A DNA stretch of 64,000 bases from Eubacterium_G segne (GCF_014287775.1 NZ_JACOOZ010000006.1:62001-126000); one strand, 5' to 3'. Counted from the first letter of the stretch, positions 9,541-19,359 are shown. Program-made: numbers and translations. The notes: generated by a model not told the origin, from the letters alone.

Positions 9541-10020
9541 TTATTCCGGATATGCCAGACGTTCATTGGTTATATTGCAAAGGACTTCATTGTAATATCT
9601 GTTACATACATATTTTGCCATATTTAAATTCATATCCAGATAATTACCACAGTCTTTTGCACAGGCACCGGGAACGTCACCTTCAAAGTCTTTCATAAAT
9701 AAGTACATTTCCTTTACTAAAGGAAGAATATCCTTAGATGTGTAATCTCCGGCTAAAACCATATAAAAACCTGTTCTACATCCCATAGGACCAAAGTAAA
9801 GCACCTTATCTCCGTAATCAGGATGATTTCTTAAAAAAGTAGCACCTAAATGTTCAATGGTGTGAACTTCCGCAGTGTTTAAAACCGGTTCATAATTAGG
9901 TCGTGTCATTCTAATGTCAAAAGTAGTTATAACACAGTCTCCGGCAATATCCTTTCGGGACACATAAAGCCCCGGAAGAAGTTTCAAGTGGTCTATTGTA
10001 AAACTTGTAATTTTATCCAT
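9541..10020 (-). CDS. luxS: S-ribosylhomocysteine lyase (AI-2 synthase)
   Basis: 159 aa, the usual family length. LuxS cleaves S-ribosylhomocysteine to homocysteine and the autoinducer-2 precursor DPD in the activated methyl cycle. Metal ligands are visible in HTIEH (H53, H57) and DCGNY (C124), with catalytic C81 in GCRTGFY. The start is the ATG at 10020, since AAGGAG lies 8 nt upstream; an in-frame ATG 24 nt further upstream has no ribosome binding site. The gene is alone, with its own terminator. No mtn or pfs gene is visible nearby. Confidence 0.97.
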   Translation of the reverse strand: MDKITSFTIDHLKLLPGLYVSRKDIAGDCVITTFDIRMTRPNYEPVLNTAEVHTIEHLGATFLRNHPDYGDKVLYFGPMGCRTGFYMVLAGDYTSKDILPLVKEMYLFMKDFEGDVPGACAKDCGNYLDMNLNMAKYVCNRYYNEVLCNITNERLAYPE

Positions 10021-10208
10021 GAAAAATCTCCTTATATAATTCAAAAATATTTTGACAAAACAATACTTTAATTGTCTAAATAATTATATATTAATTAAGC
10101 CTTTACGGTCAACTTATTTACAATATAGCAAATAATTTGCAAAAAATCAGTGACATAATAAATAAATGTGTTAATATAAAAGAGCCGACAAAAATGCAGG
10201 AGAGAAAA

Positions 10209-11273
10209 ATGCAGAACAACAATATTAATAATGAAGAAACAAAAGTTCATAAAAGAAGGGTTCGTTATAAGGGAACTCATCCTAGAAAATTTGAAGAAAA
10301 ATATAAGGAATTAAATCCTGAAAAATATAAAGATACCATTGAAAAGGTAATCAGTAAGGGAAGTACACCGGCGGGTATGCATATTTCTATTTGTGTAAAG
10401 GAAATAATAGATTTTTTACAAATCAGGCCGGGACAGAAAGGATTGGATGCAACTTTAGGATACGGAGGGCATACAACGGAAATGCTAAAATGTCTTGAAG
10501 GTGAAGGTCATATATATGGCCTTGACATTGACCCTATTGAAATAGAAAAAACAAAGAAAAGACTGGAACAAAAAGGTTTTGATGAGAAAATATTTACTGC
10601 GATAAATACTAATTTTAAAAATATAGACCAGGTGGCAAAGGAACATGGTCCTTTTGATTTTATTTTAGCGGATTTGGGAGTGTCATCCATGCAAATAGAC
10701 AATCCGGAGCGTGGATTTTCATACAAGTATGAAGGCCCTCTTGATTTAAGGTTAAATCCCACAAAGGGAATTTCAGCGGCACAGCGTATTGCAGATATCT
10801 CGCTAGATGAGTTAGAAGGGATGCTTATTGAAAACTCTGATGAACCATATGCGTATGAGGTGGCTAAGGCGGTTATTGATAGTCGGAGACGGGAAAAAAT
10901 TGAAACAACAACCCAGTTAAGAGAGATAATAGAAAAAGCTCTTCAGTTCTTGCCGGCAAAGGAACGTAAGGACGAAATAAAGAAGTGTTGTGCCAGAACA
11001 TTCCAGGCACTTAGAATTGATGTAAATAGTGAATTTGAAGTGTTATATGACTTTTTGGAAAAATTGCCTGATGCATTAAATCCCGGGGGAAGAGTTGCCA
11101 TACTAACATTCCATTCAGGGGAGGACAGATTGGTAAAGAAGTCCTTTAAAGCGTTAAAGAAAGCGGGAATTTACAGTGATGTGGCAAATGAAGTTATAAG
11201 ACCTTCAAGAGAGGAATGTAATATGAATCCCAGAGCAAAGTCCACCAAAATGCGTTGGGCAGTTAAGTTATAA
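10209..11273 (+). CDS. RsmH/MraW-family SAM methyltransferase, stand-alone N-extended paralogue
   Basis: 354 aa. RsmH methylates N4 of C1402 in 16S rRNA. Family motifs: DATLGYGGHT (80-89, SAM site), LADLGVSSMQIDNPERGFSY, PLDLRLNP, RTFQALRIDVN, ILTFHSGEDRLVK and the Arg/Lys-rich C terminus. It differs from the dcw-cluster enzyme in two ways: a basic N-terminal extension of about 57 residues, and HISICVKEII in place of HxPVLLxE. It is not flanked by ftsL or pbp genes. The start ATG at 10209 has AGGAGAG at a good distance; in-frame ATGs at 10137 and 10194 lack one. It could be the main RsmH or a second copy with another target; the window cannot decide. Confidence 0.85.
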   Translation: MQNNNINNEETKVHKRRVRYKGTHPRKFEEKYKELNPEKYKDTIEKVISKGSTPAGMHISICVKEIIDFLQIRPGQKGLDATLGYGGHTTEMLKCLEGEGHIYGLDIDPIEIEKTKKRLEQKGFDEKIFTAINTNFKNIDQVAKEHGPFDFILADLGVSSMQIDNPERGFSYKYEGPLDLRLNPTKGISAAQRIADISLDELEGMLIENSDEPYAYEVAKAVIDSRRREKIETTTQLREIIEKALQFLPAKERKDEIKKCCARTFQALRIDVNSEFEVLYDFLEKLPDALNPGGRVAILTFHSGEDRLVKKSFKALKKAGIYSDVANEVIRPSREECNMNPRAKSTKMRWAVKL

Positions 11274-11357
11274 AATATAATTTTAAAAGATATAATGAAA
11301 CTTTGTTAAATTAGTGATATTATTATAAAGAAAAAGACAAGTTAGAGGAGAGATAAA

Positions 11358-12362
11358 ATGATAGGAGATAAGAAAGTATTATACAGTGCCATGCAGTCAA
11401 CAGGTACACTTACATTAGGAAATTACCTTGGAGCGTTGGATAACTGGATTAAATTAGCAGATGAATATGAATGTTTTTATGCCATAGCAGATTTACATTC
11501 TTTAACAGTTAGGCAGAATCCGGCTGAACTTAGAAAGAGAGCTAAGGACTTATATACATTATATGTTGCCGCAGGTCTTGATCCTGAAAAGAACTGCATT
11601 TATTTTCAGTCCCATGTTTCAGCTCATGCAGAACTTGCATGGATTCTTAATTGTTTCACATACATGGGTGAACTAAACCGAATGACTCAGTTTAAGGATA
11701 AGGCAGCTAAGCATGCAGATAACATTAATGCAGGTTTATTTACATATCCGTCACTTATGGCAGCAGATATTTTGTTATATCAGGCAGATGTTGTTCCGGT
11801 AGGTGTTGACCAGAAACAGCACCTAGAGATTACAAGAGATATTGCTAACAGATTTAACGGAATCTACGGTGATGTGTTTACCATTCCGGAAGCTTATATT
11901 GGAAAGTCAACAGCTAAGATTATGAGCCTTCAGGATCCGACAAAGAAAATGTCAAAATCTGATGAAAATCCAAATGCCAGTATTTTGCTTATGGATGATC
12001 CTGATACAATTATCCGTAAATTTAAGAGAGCAGTTACTGATTCTGATATGGATATCCGTTATTCAGATGACAAGCCGGGAATACAGAATCTTATTAATAT
12101 TTATTCCTGCATAACCAACAAGACAATAGAAGAAGTCGAAAAGGAATTTGAAGGAAAAGGATATGGTGATTTCAAATTAGCAGTAGGTGAAACTGTTGTT
12201 AGCAGATTAAAACCATTACAGGACAGATTCTATGAATTACAGAAAGAGAAGAAATATCTCGAATCCGTAATCAAGGAAAATGATGAGAAGGCAGCTTATT
12301 TTGCAAATAAAACATTAAGAAAAGTTCAAAAGAAAGTCGGACTTACAGAGAAAATTAGATAA
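11358..12362 (+). CDS. trpS: tryptophanyl-tRNA synthetase
   Basis: 334 aa class I synthetase that charges tRNA-Trp. The HIGH-like motif is TLGNY (19-23) and the second signature is KMSKS (197-201). GVDQKQHLEITRDIANRFN is the family's central tryptophan/ATP region. The ribosome binding site is AGAGGAGAG. The leader after rsmH is only 84 bp, too short for a T-box riboswitch. The stop overlaps the next start by one base (TAATG), so the phosphatase gene is co-translated. Confidence 0.97.
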   Translation: MIGDKKVLYSAMQSTGTLTLGNYLGALDNWIKLADEYECFYAIADLHSLTVRQNPAELRKRAKDLYTLYVAAGLDPEKNCIYFQSHVSAHAELAWILNCFTYMGELNRMTQFKDKAAKHADNINAGLFTYPSLMAADILLYQADVVPVGVDQKQHLEITRDIANRFNGIYGDVFTIPEAYIGKSTAKIMSLQDPTKKMSKSDENPNASILLMDDPDTIIRKFKRAVTDSDMDIRYSDDKPGIQNLINIYSCITNKTIEEVEKEFEGKGYGDFKLAVGETVVSRLKPLQDRFYELQKEKKYLESVIKENDEKAAYFANKTLRKVQKKVGLTEKIR

Positions 12363-13045
12363 TGATAAGAAATATTTTAATGGATTTAGATGAAACTATT
12401 CTGGATTTTACTAAATGTGAAAATGTGGCAATAGCGGAAACATTTAAGAAAATTGGCATTGAGCCCACTTCCGAAAATGTTAAAAGATACAGCGCTATAA
12501 ATGACTTACATTGGAAGAGGCTTGAACGTAAGGAAATAACCCGTCAGGAGGTTTTGATAGGCAGATTCAATATGCTTTTTAATGAACTTGGAGTTTCATA
12601 TTCAGGCGAAAAGGCAAATGAAATATACAAGAAAAGTCTGGGAAATCAAAGTTTCTTTATAGATGGGGCATTAGAGACGGTGAAAGAGCTTTGCAAAAAG
12701 TATAATTTGTACATTGTATCCAACGGAACAGCTGTAGTTCAGGACAGCCGTATAGAAAAGGCAAAGTTAGCAACGTATTTTAAGAAGATTTTTATTTCGG
12801 AAAAGTTAGGAGTTAATAAGCCTGATGCACGATTCTTTGAACTGTGTTTTAAGGAAATGCCCGGTATAAAGAAAGAGGAGACAGTAATAGTAGGAGACAG
12901 CCTTACATCGGATATGTTAGGTGGAGAAAATGCCGGAATTAAAAATATCTGGTATAACCCGAAAAGTCAGAAGAATACTCTTGGAGTAAGCATCTGGCGT
13001 GAAATACATAGCCTTGATGAAATTGATGGTATAATAACAGAATGA
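12362..13045 (+). CDS. HAD-family hydrolase, YjjG-like pyrimidine nucleotidase
   Basis: 227 aa with no signal peptide. All four HAD motifs are intact: LMDLDET (D8 nucleophile, D10), VSNGT, the Lys in LGVNKPDARFF, and VIVGDSLTSDMLGG. Cap type and motif IV resemble YjjG/YfnB, which dephosphorylate non-canonical pyrimidine nucleotides; that substrate is inferred from the subfamily. It shares one base with the trpS stop, so it is the second gene of a trpS operon closed by the hairpin at 13054-13104. Confidence 0.85.
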   Translation: MIRNILMDLDETILDFTKCENVAIAETFKKIGIEPTSENVKRYSAINDLHWKRLERKEITRQEVLIGRFNMLFNELGVSYSGEKANEIYKKSLGNQSFFIDGALETVKELCKKYNLYIVSNGTAVVQDSRIEKAKLATYFKKIFISEKLGVNKPDARFFELCFKEMPGIKKEETVIVGDSLTSDMLGGENAGIKNIWYNPKSQKNTLGVSIWREIHSLDEIDGIITE

Positions 13046-13053
13046 ATTTATAT

Positions 13054-13108
13054 AAAAGCTTATATTGGCAGTTACACTACAGGTGGAAACCCATATAGGC
13101 TTTTTATT
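13054..13108 (+). terminator. terminator of the trpS operon
   Basis: AAAAGCTTATATTGG (13054-13068) pairs with CCCATATAGGCTTTT (13090-13104) with one mismatch and one G-T pair, followed by TTATTT. Confidence 0.7.
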
Positions 13109-13360
13109 TAGTTTGATTAAAATTGAATAAATAAAGGGATTTGTTCTACTGAACAAAAACGATTACAAAATAATGACTAAAAAATAAACAATTAAAAGAA
13201 TTAAAAACGTGCATATTTCACAAAAATATACATAAAACCCTTTTTATCATGTTCATAATAACAAAAAATGTGGAAAGGTTTAACGTTAAATGTTATAATA
13301 TTGAACACAAATCCTTAATTGGGAGGAATTTGGTTATAAAAATGAAAGAGAGGGTTATTA
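13109..13360. promoter_or_regulatory. leader and promoter of the GH87-like gene
   Basis: AT-rich non-coding DNA. An extended -10 (TGT then TATAAT, 13294-13299) lies 62 bp before the gene start; the -35 match is poor (TGGAAA, 13271-13276). A GAGAGGG ribosome binding site precedes the ATG at 13361. No other structure is evident. Confidence 0.5.
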
Positions 13361-16300
13361 ATGAGAAAAATTTTAAGACGGGCATTAGCAATAGTGTTAA
13401 CGGCAGTAACTATTGTTCAGCCTATGGCAGGTTATCCCAGCATAGCTAAGGCAGCAGATGATAATGCTTCAATCAGCATTAACGGATACCAGATTAGTTC
13501 TATAGTTGAAGGTTACAGAACTATTTACACATTAAGTGATTCAAAATCACAAGTAGCTGTAAACAGCGATGGTTCAGCTAAGGTTGGGCTTATTTATGGT
13601 ATTGGCGATAGTGTAAGCAATGCTGATACTGATTTGGTAATTGGTAATGTAGGTGGCAACATTATTAATAGTAGTGCCAGCATTACCGGAAAAAGTGATA
13701 TCAATTATAGTAAAGATTCTTCAGACCAGAGTTATGTAATGACAATGAAGTTTGGAGATGGTGTATCAGCAGCATTTTATAATGCAAAAATTTATATAAG
13801 AGCATATGCACAGCTTAAAGATGGTTCTTACATATATAGTAATGCAAAGTCTCTTACAATTTACAAACTTGCAGATTATCTTTACAAGAACATTATGATG
13901 AGTAATGCTCAGGGACATAGTTATTTATATGACAGCATTTTGTCTGTTACAAACAGCTCATATAAGGAAGTCAGCTATGATTGGAACCATGCAATTGTTC
14001 CGGCAGAAAGTTCAACTCCTAAGCCTACAGTAGCACCTACAGAGAAGCCAACAGAAGCTCCTACAGTAGCACCTACTGAAAAGCCAACAGAGGAACCTTC
14101 ATCAGAAACACCTGTAAATCCTGATCCGGATGATCCTGATGAAATTACAAATCTTTCTAAGGGAAAGACAGGAACAGCATCATCTACAGTTCATACATTC
14201 GTTGCAGCTAATGCATTTGATGGAAATACAGATACATATTGGGAAGGTTCAGGCGCTAATCAGACATTATCAGTTGATTTAGGTGCTGATGCAACACTTT
14301 CATATATTGTTGTTAAGTTAAATCCAAGCAGTGCATGGGGCGCAAGAACACAGAGAATTGAAGTGTTAGGTCATACACAGTATGCTACAGAATATACAAC
14401 ATTAGTTGCAGCAGCAGATTATAAGTTTGATCCTGCATCAGGAAATCAGATTAAAATTCCTGTAACAGGAAAGGCATCAGATGTTCAGCTTAAGTTTGTA
14501 TCTAATACAGGTGCAGGCGGTGGACAGGCAGCTGAAGTAGAAGTATACGGTATTCCGGCTGATAACCCTGACTTTGTTATTACAGGATTAACAGCTAACA
14601 AAACATCTCTTTATGAAAATGAAGACCTTATTCTTTCAGCTGTAGTTAAGAACAGAGGAACATTAAGCTCAAAGGCTTCAACTATTACATTCTATCAGGA
14701 CGATAAGAAGATTGGTACATCAGATGTTAAGGCTTTAGCGGCAGGAGAAAGCACAACAATCAGATTTAGTGCAGGAAACCTTGATGTAGGCGAATATGCT
14801 ATATCAGCAGTTGTAGATGAAGATAACAAGGTTATTGAAAAGAGAGAAGACAATAACTTATTTGCAATGTCAGGCAAGGTAACTGTTAAAGAAGTAGAGA
14901 GCGTAGATATTGTTCCTATAGCTTCCTGGTCACCTTCAAACCCTGGTATTGGTGATGAGGTTAACTTTACAGTAACTGTATCTAACAAGGGAAATCAGAA
15001 CACGGCTGATTCAAACAGAACAGTTACAGTTAAAATTAAAGATGAAAACGGAAGTGTTGTTAAGACATTATCAAGTGTTGTTTCAGGAAAGATTAGTGTA
15101 GGCGAAAGCATTACAACAGATTTAGGAAAATGGACAGCAGCTGATGGCAAATATACAATTGAAACTTCTGTAACAGCTGATAGCGGAGAGCTTGATGTTA
15201 AGCAGAAAAACAATACGGTTTCTTCTTCATTGTATGTAGGACGTGGAGCAAACATGCCGTTTGTTACAGTTGAAGCAGAAGCTTTAAGCAACAAGACAAC
15301 AGGTACAAGACTTGCACCAAACAGAAAACTTGCAGATTATGCCGGTGAAGCTTCAGGACGTTCAGCAGTATTACTTGATTCAAATGGAGAATATGTTGAG
15401 TTTACACTTCCATCAGCAACAAATGCAATTGTTCTTCGTGCTTCTATTCCAAAGGGAACAAACGGAACAGTAAGTGTATACGCTGACAATAAAAAGATTG
15501 GTAAAATTAATCTTACAACAGATTATTCATATCATATGGGTTCACCTTCATCACTTGGTCAGTTAGGATACAGTGACAGTGGAGATACAGCATATTGGTT
15601 ATATGATGATGGACAGCTTCTTTTAGACAAGACATATCCAGCAGGAACTAAACTTAAGATTCAGAAAGATTCTGATGATGTTGAGTGGGTATACTGCGAT
15701 ATGGTAGAATTTGAAAAGGTTGCAGCACCATTAGAAAATCCGGATCCAAGCAAGTACTTAGATGCTTCAAATTATCAGACATTAGAAGCAGCTGTAAACG
15801 CAGCACGTATGAGCAGCACGTATACAGGTGTTTATATCCCGGCAGGTGAATGGACAATGACAGGTCAGATTACATTATACGGAAAAGCACTTGATATTGT
15901 AGGTGCCGGAATGTGGTATACAAAACTCGTTCCTGCAGGATCAAATGGTAGTGCAGGTTTTTCAATCCAGAGTGGAACAGACGGAACAAAGATTCGTGAA
16001 TTATCTGCTTGGAGTAAGAGAAGAAACAGAAGTGACGGACCGGAAGGTAAGTTCATTAATACAGCAGCAGGAGTAAATCATATTACAGTTGATAATGTTT
16101 GGATTGAACATTTTACATGTTTATATTGGGGACAGAATGCTTCATACAACACATTCACAAATTGCCGTATGAAGAACACATTAGCCGATGGTATTAACAT
16201 GACAAACGGTTCAAACTACAACGTAATTAGTAACTGTTACGCAAGAGGTACAGGTGATGACTCATTCGCATTATTTAGTGCAGCTGATGCAGGCGGAAGC

Positions 16301-16921
16301 ATTAACACAGGAAATGCTTACTCTAACCTGACAGCAGTTTGTGTAAGAAGAGCAGCAGCGTTTGCTATTTATGGTGGTGAAGACAACACATTCAAGAACC
16401 TCTATGCAGCAGATACACTTACATACCCTGGTCTTACAATTAACAGCTATTCATTTGGATACCAGGCATATGGATTTGGAAGCAAGATGACATATGTTGA
16501 TGGAATCACAATGGACAGATGTGGTGGAGATTACTGGACAAGCGTTGGTTCAGATGACCATATTAATGATTATCAGAACTTCGGTGCTATATGGGTATAC
16601 TCAGGTGATAAGGAACTTAAGAACATCACAATGAGCAACATTGATATTAATGATCCTACATACTTCGGTATTATGATTCAGACAATGTACTCAGGAAGTG
16701 CTCTTCATACAATGAGCAATGTAAACTTCAAGGATATTACAATTAATAATCCGGGAAGATACGGTATTAAGTTTAACATTCGTGCAGAGCAGGGACAGGG
16801 ATCTGTTGTAGGTTCATTCAACTTTGACAATGTTAACGTAAACAATCCGGGAGTTCAGTCAATGTATGGATTAAGCGGATGTCCTGATTGTACAGTTACA
16901 AAGACAAACTGCAACTGGTAA
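13361..16921 (+). CDS. secreted multidomain alpha-1,3-glucanase-like protein (GH87 type)
   Basis: 1186 aa. Order: signal peptide (about 1-32, ending AKA); an N-terminal domain I do not recognise (about 33-220); a TEKPTEAP Pro/Thr linker; an F5/8-type discoidin domain (about 265-395); two CARDB domains (about 400-620); a CBM6/35-like module beginning VTVEAEAL (about 627-790); and a right-handed beta-helix (about 800-1186). The helix carries LADGIN (D943), GTGDDS (D966, D967) and FAIYGGEDN. The 23- and 24-residue spacing of these Asp residues matches what I recall for the catalytic set of GH87 mutanases/mycodextranases. Other right-handed beta-helix families (pectate-lyase-like) are the main alternative. 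Substrate would be alpha-1,3-glucan of fungal walls or plaque. Confidence 0.78.
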   Translation: MRKILRRALAIVLTAVTIVQPMAGYPSIAKAADDNASISINGYQISSIVEGYRTIYTLSDSKSQVAVNSDGSAKVGLIYGIGDSVSNADTDLVIGNVGGNIINSSASITGKSDINYSKDSSDQSYVMTMKFGDGVSAAFYNAKIYIRAYAQLKDGSYIYSNAKSLTIYKLADYLYKNIMMSNAQGHSYLYDSILSVTNSSYKEVSYDWNHAIVPAESSTPKPTVAPTEKPTEAPTVAPTEKPTEEPSSETPVNPDPDDPDEITNLSKGKTGTASSTVHTFVAANAFDGNTDTYWEGSGANQTLSVDLGADATLSYIVVKLNPSSAWGARTQRIEVLGHTQYATEYTTLVAAADYKFDPASGNQIKIPVTGKASDVQLKFVSNTGAGGGQAAEVEVYGIPADNPDFVITGLTANKTSLYENEDLILSAVVKNRGTLSSKASTITFYQDDKKIGTSDVKALAAGESTTIRFSAGNLDVGEYAISAVVDEDNKVIEKREDNNLFAMSGKVTVKEVESVDIVPIASWSPSNPGIGDEVNFTVTVSNKGNQNTADSNRTVTVKIKDENGSVVKTLSSVVSGKISVGESITTDLGKWTAADGKYTIETSVTADSGELDVKQKNNTVSSSLYVGRGANMPFVTVEAEALSNKTTGTRLAPNRKLADYAGEASGRSAVLLDSNGEYVEFTLPSATNAIVLRASIPKGTNGTVSVYADNKKIGKINLTTDYSYHMGSPSSLGQLGYSDSGDTAYWLYDDGQLLLDKTYPAGTKLKIQKDSDDVEWVYCDMVEFEKVAAPLENPDPSKYLDASNYQTLEAAVNAARMSSTYTGVYIPAGEWTMTGQITLYGKALDIVGAGMWYTKLVPAGSNGSAGFSIQSGTDGTKIRELSAWSKRRNRSDGPEGKFINTAAGVNHITVDNVWIEHFTCLYWGQNASYNTFTNCRMKNTLADGINMTNGSNYNVISNCYARGTGDDSFALFSAADAGGSINTGNAYSNLTAVCVRRAAAFAIYGGEDNTFKNLYAADTLTYPGLTINSYSFGYQAYGFGSKMTYVDGITMDRCGGDYWTSVGSDDHINDYQNFGAIWVYSGDKELKNITMSNIDINDPTYFGIMIQTMYSGSALHTMSNVNFKDITINNPGRYGIKFNIRAEQGQGSVVGSFNFDNVNVNNPGVQSMYGLSGCPDCTVTKTNCNW

Positions 16922-16946
16922 AACAGTAAATAATGAAATAATAAAG

Positions 16947-16985
16947 AAAATGGTTTGGAGCCTTAAAAAGCTTCAAACCATTTTT
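16947..16985 (+). terminator. terminator of the GH87-like gene
   Basis: AAAATGGTTTGGAGC pairs with GCTTCAAACCATTTT around a short loop, ending in TTTTT. Confidence 0.85.
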
Positions 16986-17045
16986 GCTATAATTGGAATA
17001 ATGTAATCGTAAAATAGAGATAAGTTTTATTGGCAAGCAAAATGA

Positions 17046-17100
17046 AAAAATAGGCAGTTGGAAAATGAAAAATTCATAATCCAACTGCCTGAAATTCTTC
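17046..17100 (-). terminator. terminator of the M15 peptidase gene
   Basis: AGGCAGTTGGA (17052-17062) and TCCAACTGCCT (17090-17100) are perfect inverted repeats; on the minus strand they are followed by ATTTTTT. Confidence 0.85.
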
Positions 17101-17111
17101 TAAGATAAATA

Positions 17112-18614
17112 TCACGTTCCCAGGTATGAAAAGTGCATATAATCTTTACGGTTACCCCAGAAACCACGGCTGAATCCGTATTTATTAAGGATAGAAACTA
17201 ACTTACATTTTAAAGGTATGGAGTATCTGCTTTTTTTAGGCTTCCAGAAGGAACCGGCTAAAACCTGTCCGTTGTCTATCATATAGTTTTCATTTGAATT
17301 AATATCAAAAGCAGTTCCAATGCAGTGTTCTGATGCAGAACCCTTTCCACGCCAGTTATAGCAACCTATGTCATGAATAGGAAATCTTTCTTTGGATTTG
17401 TAGATTTCCTTAAACATCTGCTTAACAGATGGAGCGAGGTTTTTATGAACTCTGACGTAGAATGTACGGGTAAACTTTTTGCCTTTTGAATTTACATCCC
17501 AAACCTTGATTTTTACTTCCTTCATGTTTTTACCTGCTTTTGAAGCTGTAGAATACCATGTATTTTTACTGTTCCCAAACAGTCTGTGAATACGACTTTC
17601 GTAGGATTCGTTGGCATATGTAAAATAATCACAATATTTCTCATAAATTGAAGGCTCAACGCTAATAAGATTTTTTCCGGAAAGCTTTTTATAACCATAG
17701 ACCTTATAGAAGTATGCAACACCGTTTTTTAATTTTTTATGGGTGAGACTTGTAGTGTTTTTATTTGAAATGGTTTTTAACTTTTTGTACTTTCCATTAT
17801 ATTTAGTTGAGTAATATACAATATAGCCGTCTGCATCAGAAAGCTTTTTCCATGTCAGTGTATTGGTAGACTTTTTCTTAGAAACAGCTTTGGTAATGCG
17901 GGTGGCATCAATTGTTGCCTGACCATATTTATAGCCTGAAAATGAACCATAATAGGTTGTGTCAAGATATGTTACATAAGGTCTTACCTTGTAATAGTAG
18001 GTTTTGCCAACAGTCAGGTTTTTGTCAGTAAAAGAAAGCTCTGTTGTAAAATCGTAGAAATAATAGTGGTCATTTTTAATACTTTTAATTAAAGTGTAGG
18101 TGCCATTTGGAGCATCGCTTCGATACAAACCATAGCCCTCGGCATCATCAGAAATATTGAAAGTAATCTGCAATCCGTGAGATTTAACCGGCTTTACCGA
18201 CTTAATGTATGTTGTATTAAGGGGAATAGTAGCATGAGCAAATGCCGGTTCGCTGTACACATCTTCATAATTATCATCGTATTTAACAGTAACTATTTTA
18301 TAATAATATGTAACCTGGGTATAAGGGTTGTAATCTGTGAAATGAGTAGTATATACAGTATCATAATAATCATATTCACCATCCGGTGTAATGGAACGGT
18401 ATATCATAAAGTATTCATAATCACTATTTTTTACATTCCAGTCAATACTAATGTAATAAGTTGATTTATCAGCAGAAACATTGGTTATAATTGGTGTGTA
18501 ATCCTCTGGCAGGGTATCTGCATATACAGACACACCCTTAAATGAAGCAAGACATAAAATAATGCATGCTGCAAACAAAAGTTTATGCCTTAAATTTTTA
18601 ATGAAAGTTGACAT
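17112..18614 (-). CDS. secreted M15-type D-Ala-D-Ala carboxypeptidase with fibronectin type III repeats
   Basis: 500 aa with a signal peptide (about 1-32). Three Fn3-like repeats follow (about 35-335), each with a YYYKV or FYKV strand. The C-terminal about 150 residues form an M15/VanY-like peptidase: SEHCIGTAFDINS supplies the SxHxxGxAxD zinc and Asp ligands, and the terminal DYMHFSY supplies the last His. Such enzymes trim peptidoglycan stem peptides. GGGAGG precedes the ATG. The same Fn3 type occurs in the glucosaminidase at 25069, suggesting a shared wall-binding module set (inference). Confidence 0.87.
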   Translation of the reverse strand: MSTFIKNLRHKLLFAACIILCLASFKGVSVYADTLPEDYTPIITNVSADKSTYYISIDWNVKNSDYEYFMIYRSITPDGEYDYYDTVYTTHFTDYNPYTQVTYYYKIVTVKYDDNYEDVYSEPAFAHATIPLNTTYIKSVKPVKSHGLQITFNISDDAEGYGLYRSDAPNGTYTLIKSIKNDHYYFYDFTTELSFTDKNLTVGKTYYYKVRPYVTYLDTTYYGSFSGYKYGQATIDATRITKAVSKKKSTNTLTWKKLSDADGYIVYYSTKYNGKYKKLKTISNKNTTSLTHKKLKNGVAYFYKVYGYKKLSGKNLISVEPSIYEKYCDYFTYANESYESRIHRLFGNSKNTWYSTASKAGKNMKEVKIKVWDVNSKGKKFTRTFYVRVHKNLAPSVKQMFKEIYKSKERFPIHDIGCYNWRGKGSASEHCIGTAFDINSNENYMIDNGQVLAGSFWKPKKSRYSIPLKCKLVSILNKYGFSRGFWGNRKDYMHFSYLGT

Positions 18615-18681
18615 TTCTTATATCCTCCCTATATGTTATTTTAAATATCAGTGATAGTAAAAGTGTACCACAAAATAACAG

Positions 18682-19359
18682 TTAATGGGATTTTTTGTTG
18701 GAAAATCTGTACATAAGATAGTCAGCAGCAACAATAAAGGCATTTATGGCTAATAAAATTCCCATTAAAACCAATATATAGGAAAGGCATTTAAAGTAAC
18801 CGATAGTTTCATAGTCAAGAAAAAAGTAAGGATATTTAGGCACCGAAAGAAATGCTGATGGGGCATTGCAGCAGCATCTTGTTATAAAGCATAAAATATA
18901 AAAAAGAGGAAAGGCAAGCCAAGTAAAAATATGGTAAAACTTAAAATATCCTTTAGGCTGGAATAAAATCCAGTCAAGGACATACATAAGGGGGGACACG
19001 TAATGAGCCAGAAGGCTTTCTAACGGAATACTGAAAAGTCCTTTAACATATATTGGATATACAACGCGGCATTCCGCAAAATGATACACTAAAAAAGTGC
19101 AGATTATGCAGGAAAGCCCCATACCCTTAAAATACATCATAAGCCTTGTACGCTCATCTTTTTTTGAAAAATGTTTAATAAGCAAAAGGCACATAACCAC
19201 GAGACAGAATATATTACTTTGAATGGTAAAAAAACTAAATTCGTGTGTATTGTAGTTTTTATCATTTATATCAAAATGTATAATTATCCCAATAAAACTT
19301 ACAATAATAAATGTTATTCTATAAATTAATTCAAAATTTGTCTTAATAAAATCTTTCAT
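18682..19359 (-). CDS. Pr6Pr-family integral membrane protein
   Basis: About 225 aa with six predicted membrane segments. FFTIQSNIFCLVVM and HYVSPLMYVLDWILFQPKG are signatures of the Pr6Pr/FAR-17a-AIG1-like family, whose bacterial role is unknown. I start at ATG 19359, preceded by GGGTGA, rather than the GTG nine bases upstream. It is divergent from the GNAT gene; two palindromes lie in the 224-bp gap. Confidence 0.75.
   Translation of the reverse strand: MKDFIKTNFELIYRITFIIVSFIGIIIHFDINDKNYNTHEFSFFTIQSNIFCLVVMCLLLIKHFSKKDERTRLMMYFKGMGLSCIICTFLVYHFAECRVVYPIYVKGLFSIPLESLLAHYVSPLMYVLDWILFQPKGYFKFYHIFTWLAFPLFYILCFITRCCCNAPSAFLSVPKYPYFFLDYETIGYFKCLSYILVLMGILLAINAFIVAADYLMYRFSNKKSH

Noticed and set aside
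9404..9595. 63-aa plus-strand ORF beside luxS
   Set aside because: No ribosome binding site, AT-rich composition, and it overlaps the luxS terminator and 3' end.
11274..11357. T-box riboswitch before trpS
   Set aside because: The 84-bp gap is too short and shows no specifier stem, T-box sequence or terminator.
13249..13449. 66-aa ORF upstream of the GH87-like gene
   Set aside because: It overlaps the signal-peptide region of the real gene in another frame and spans its promoter.
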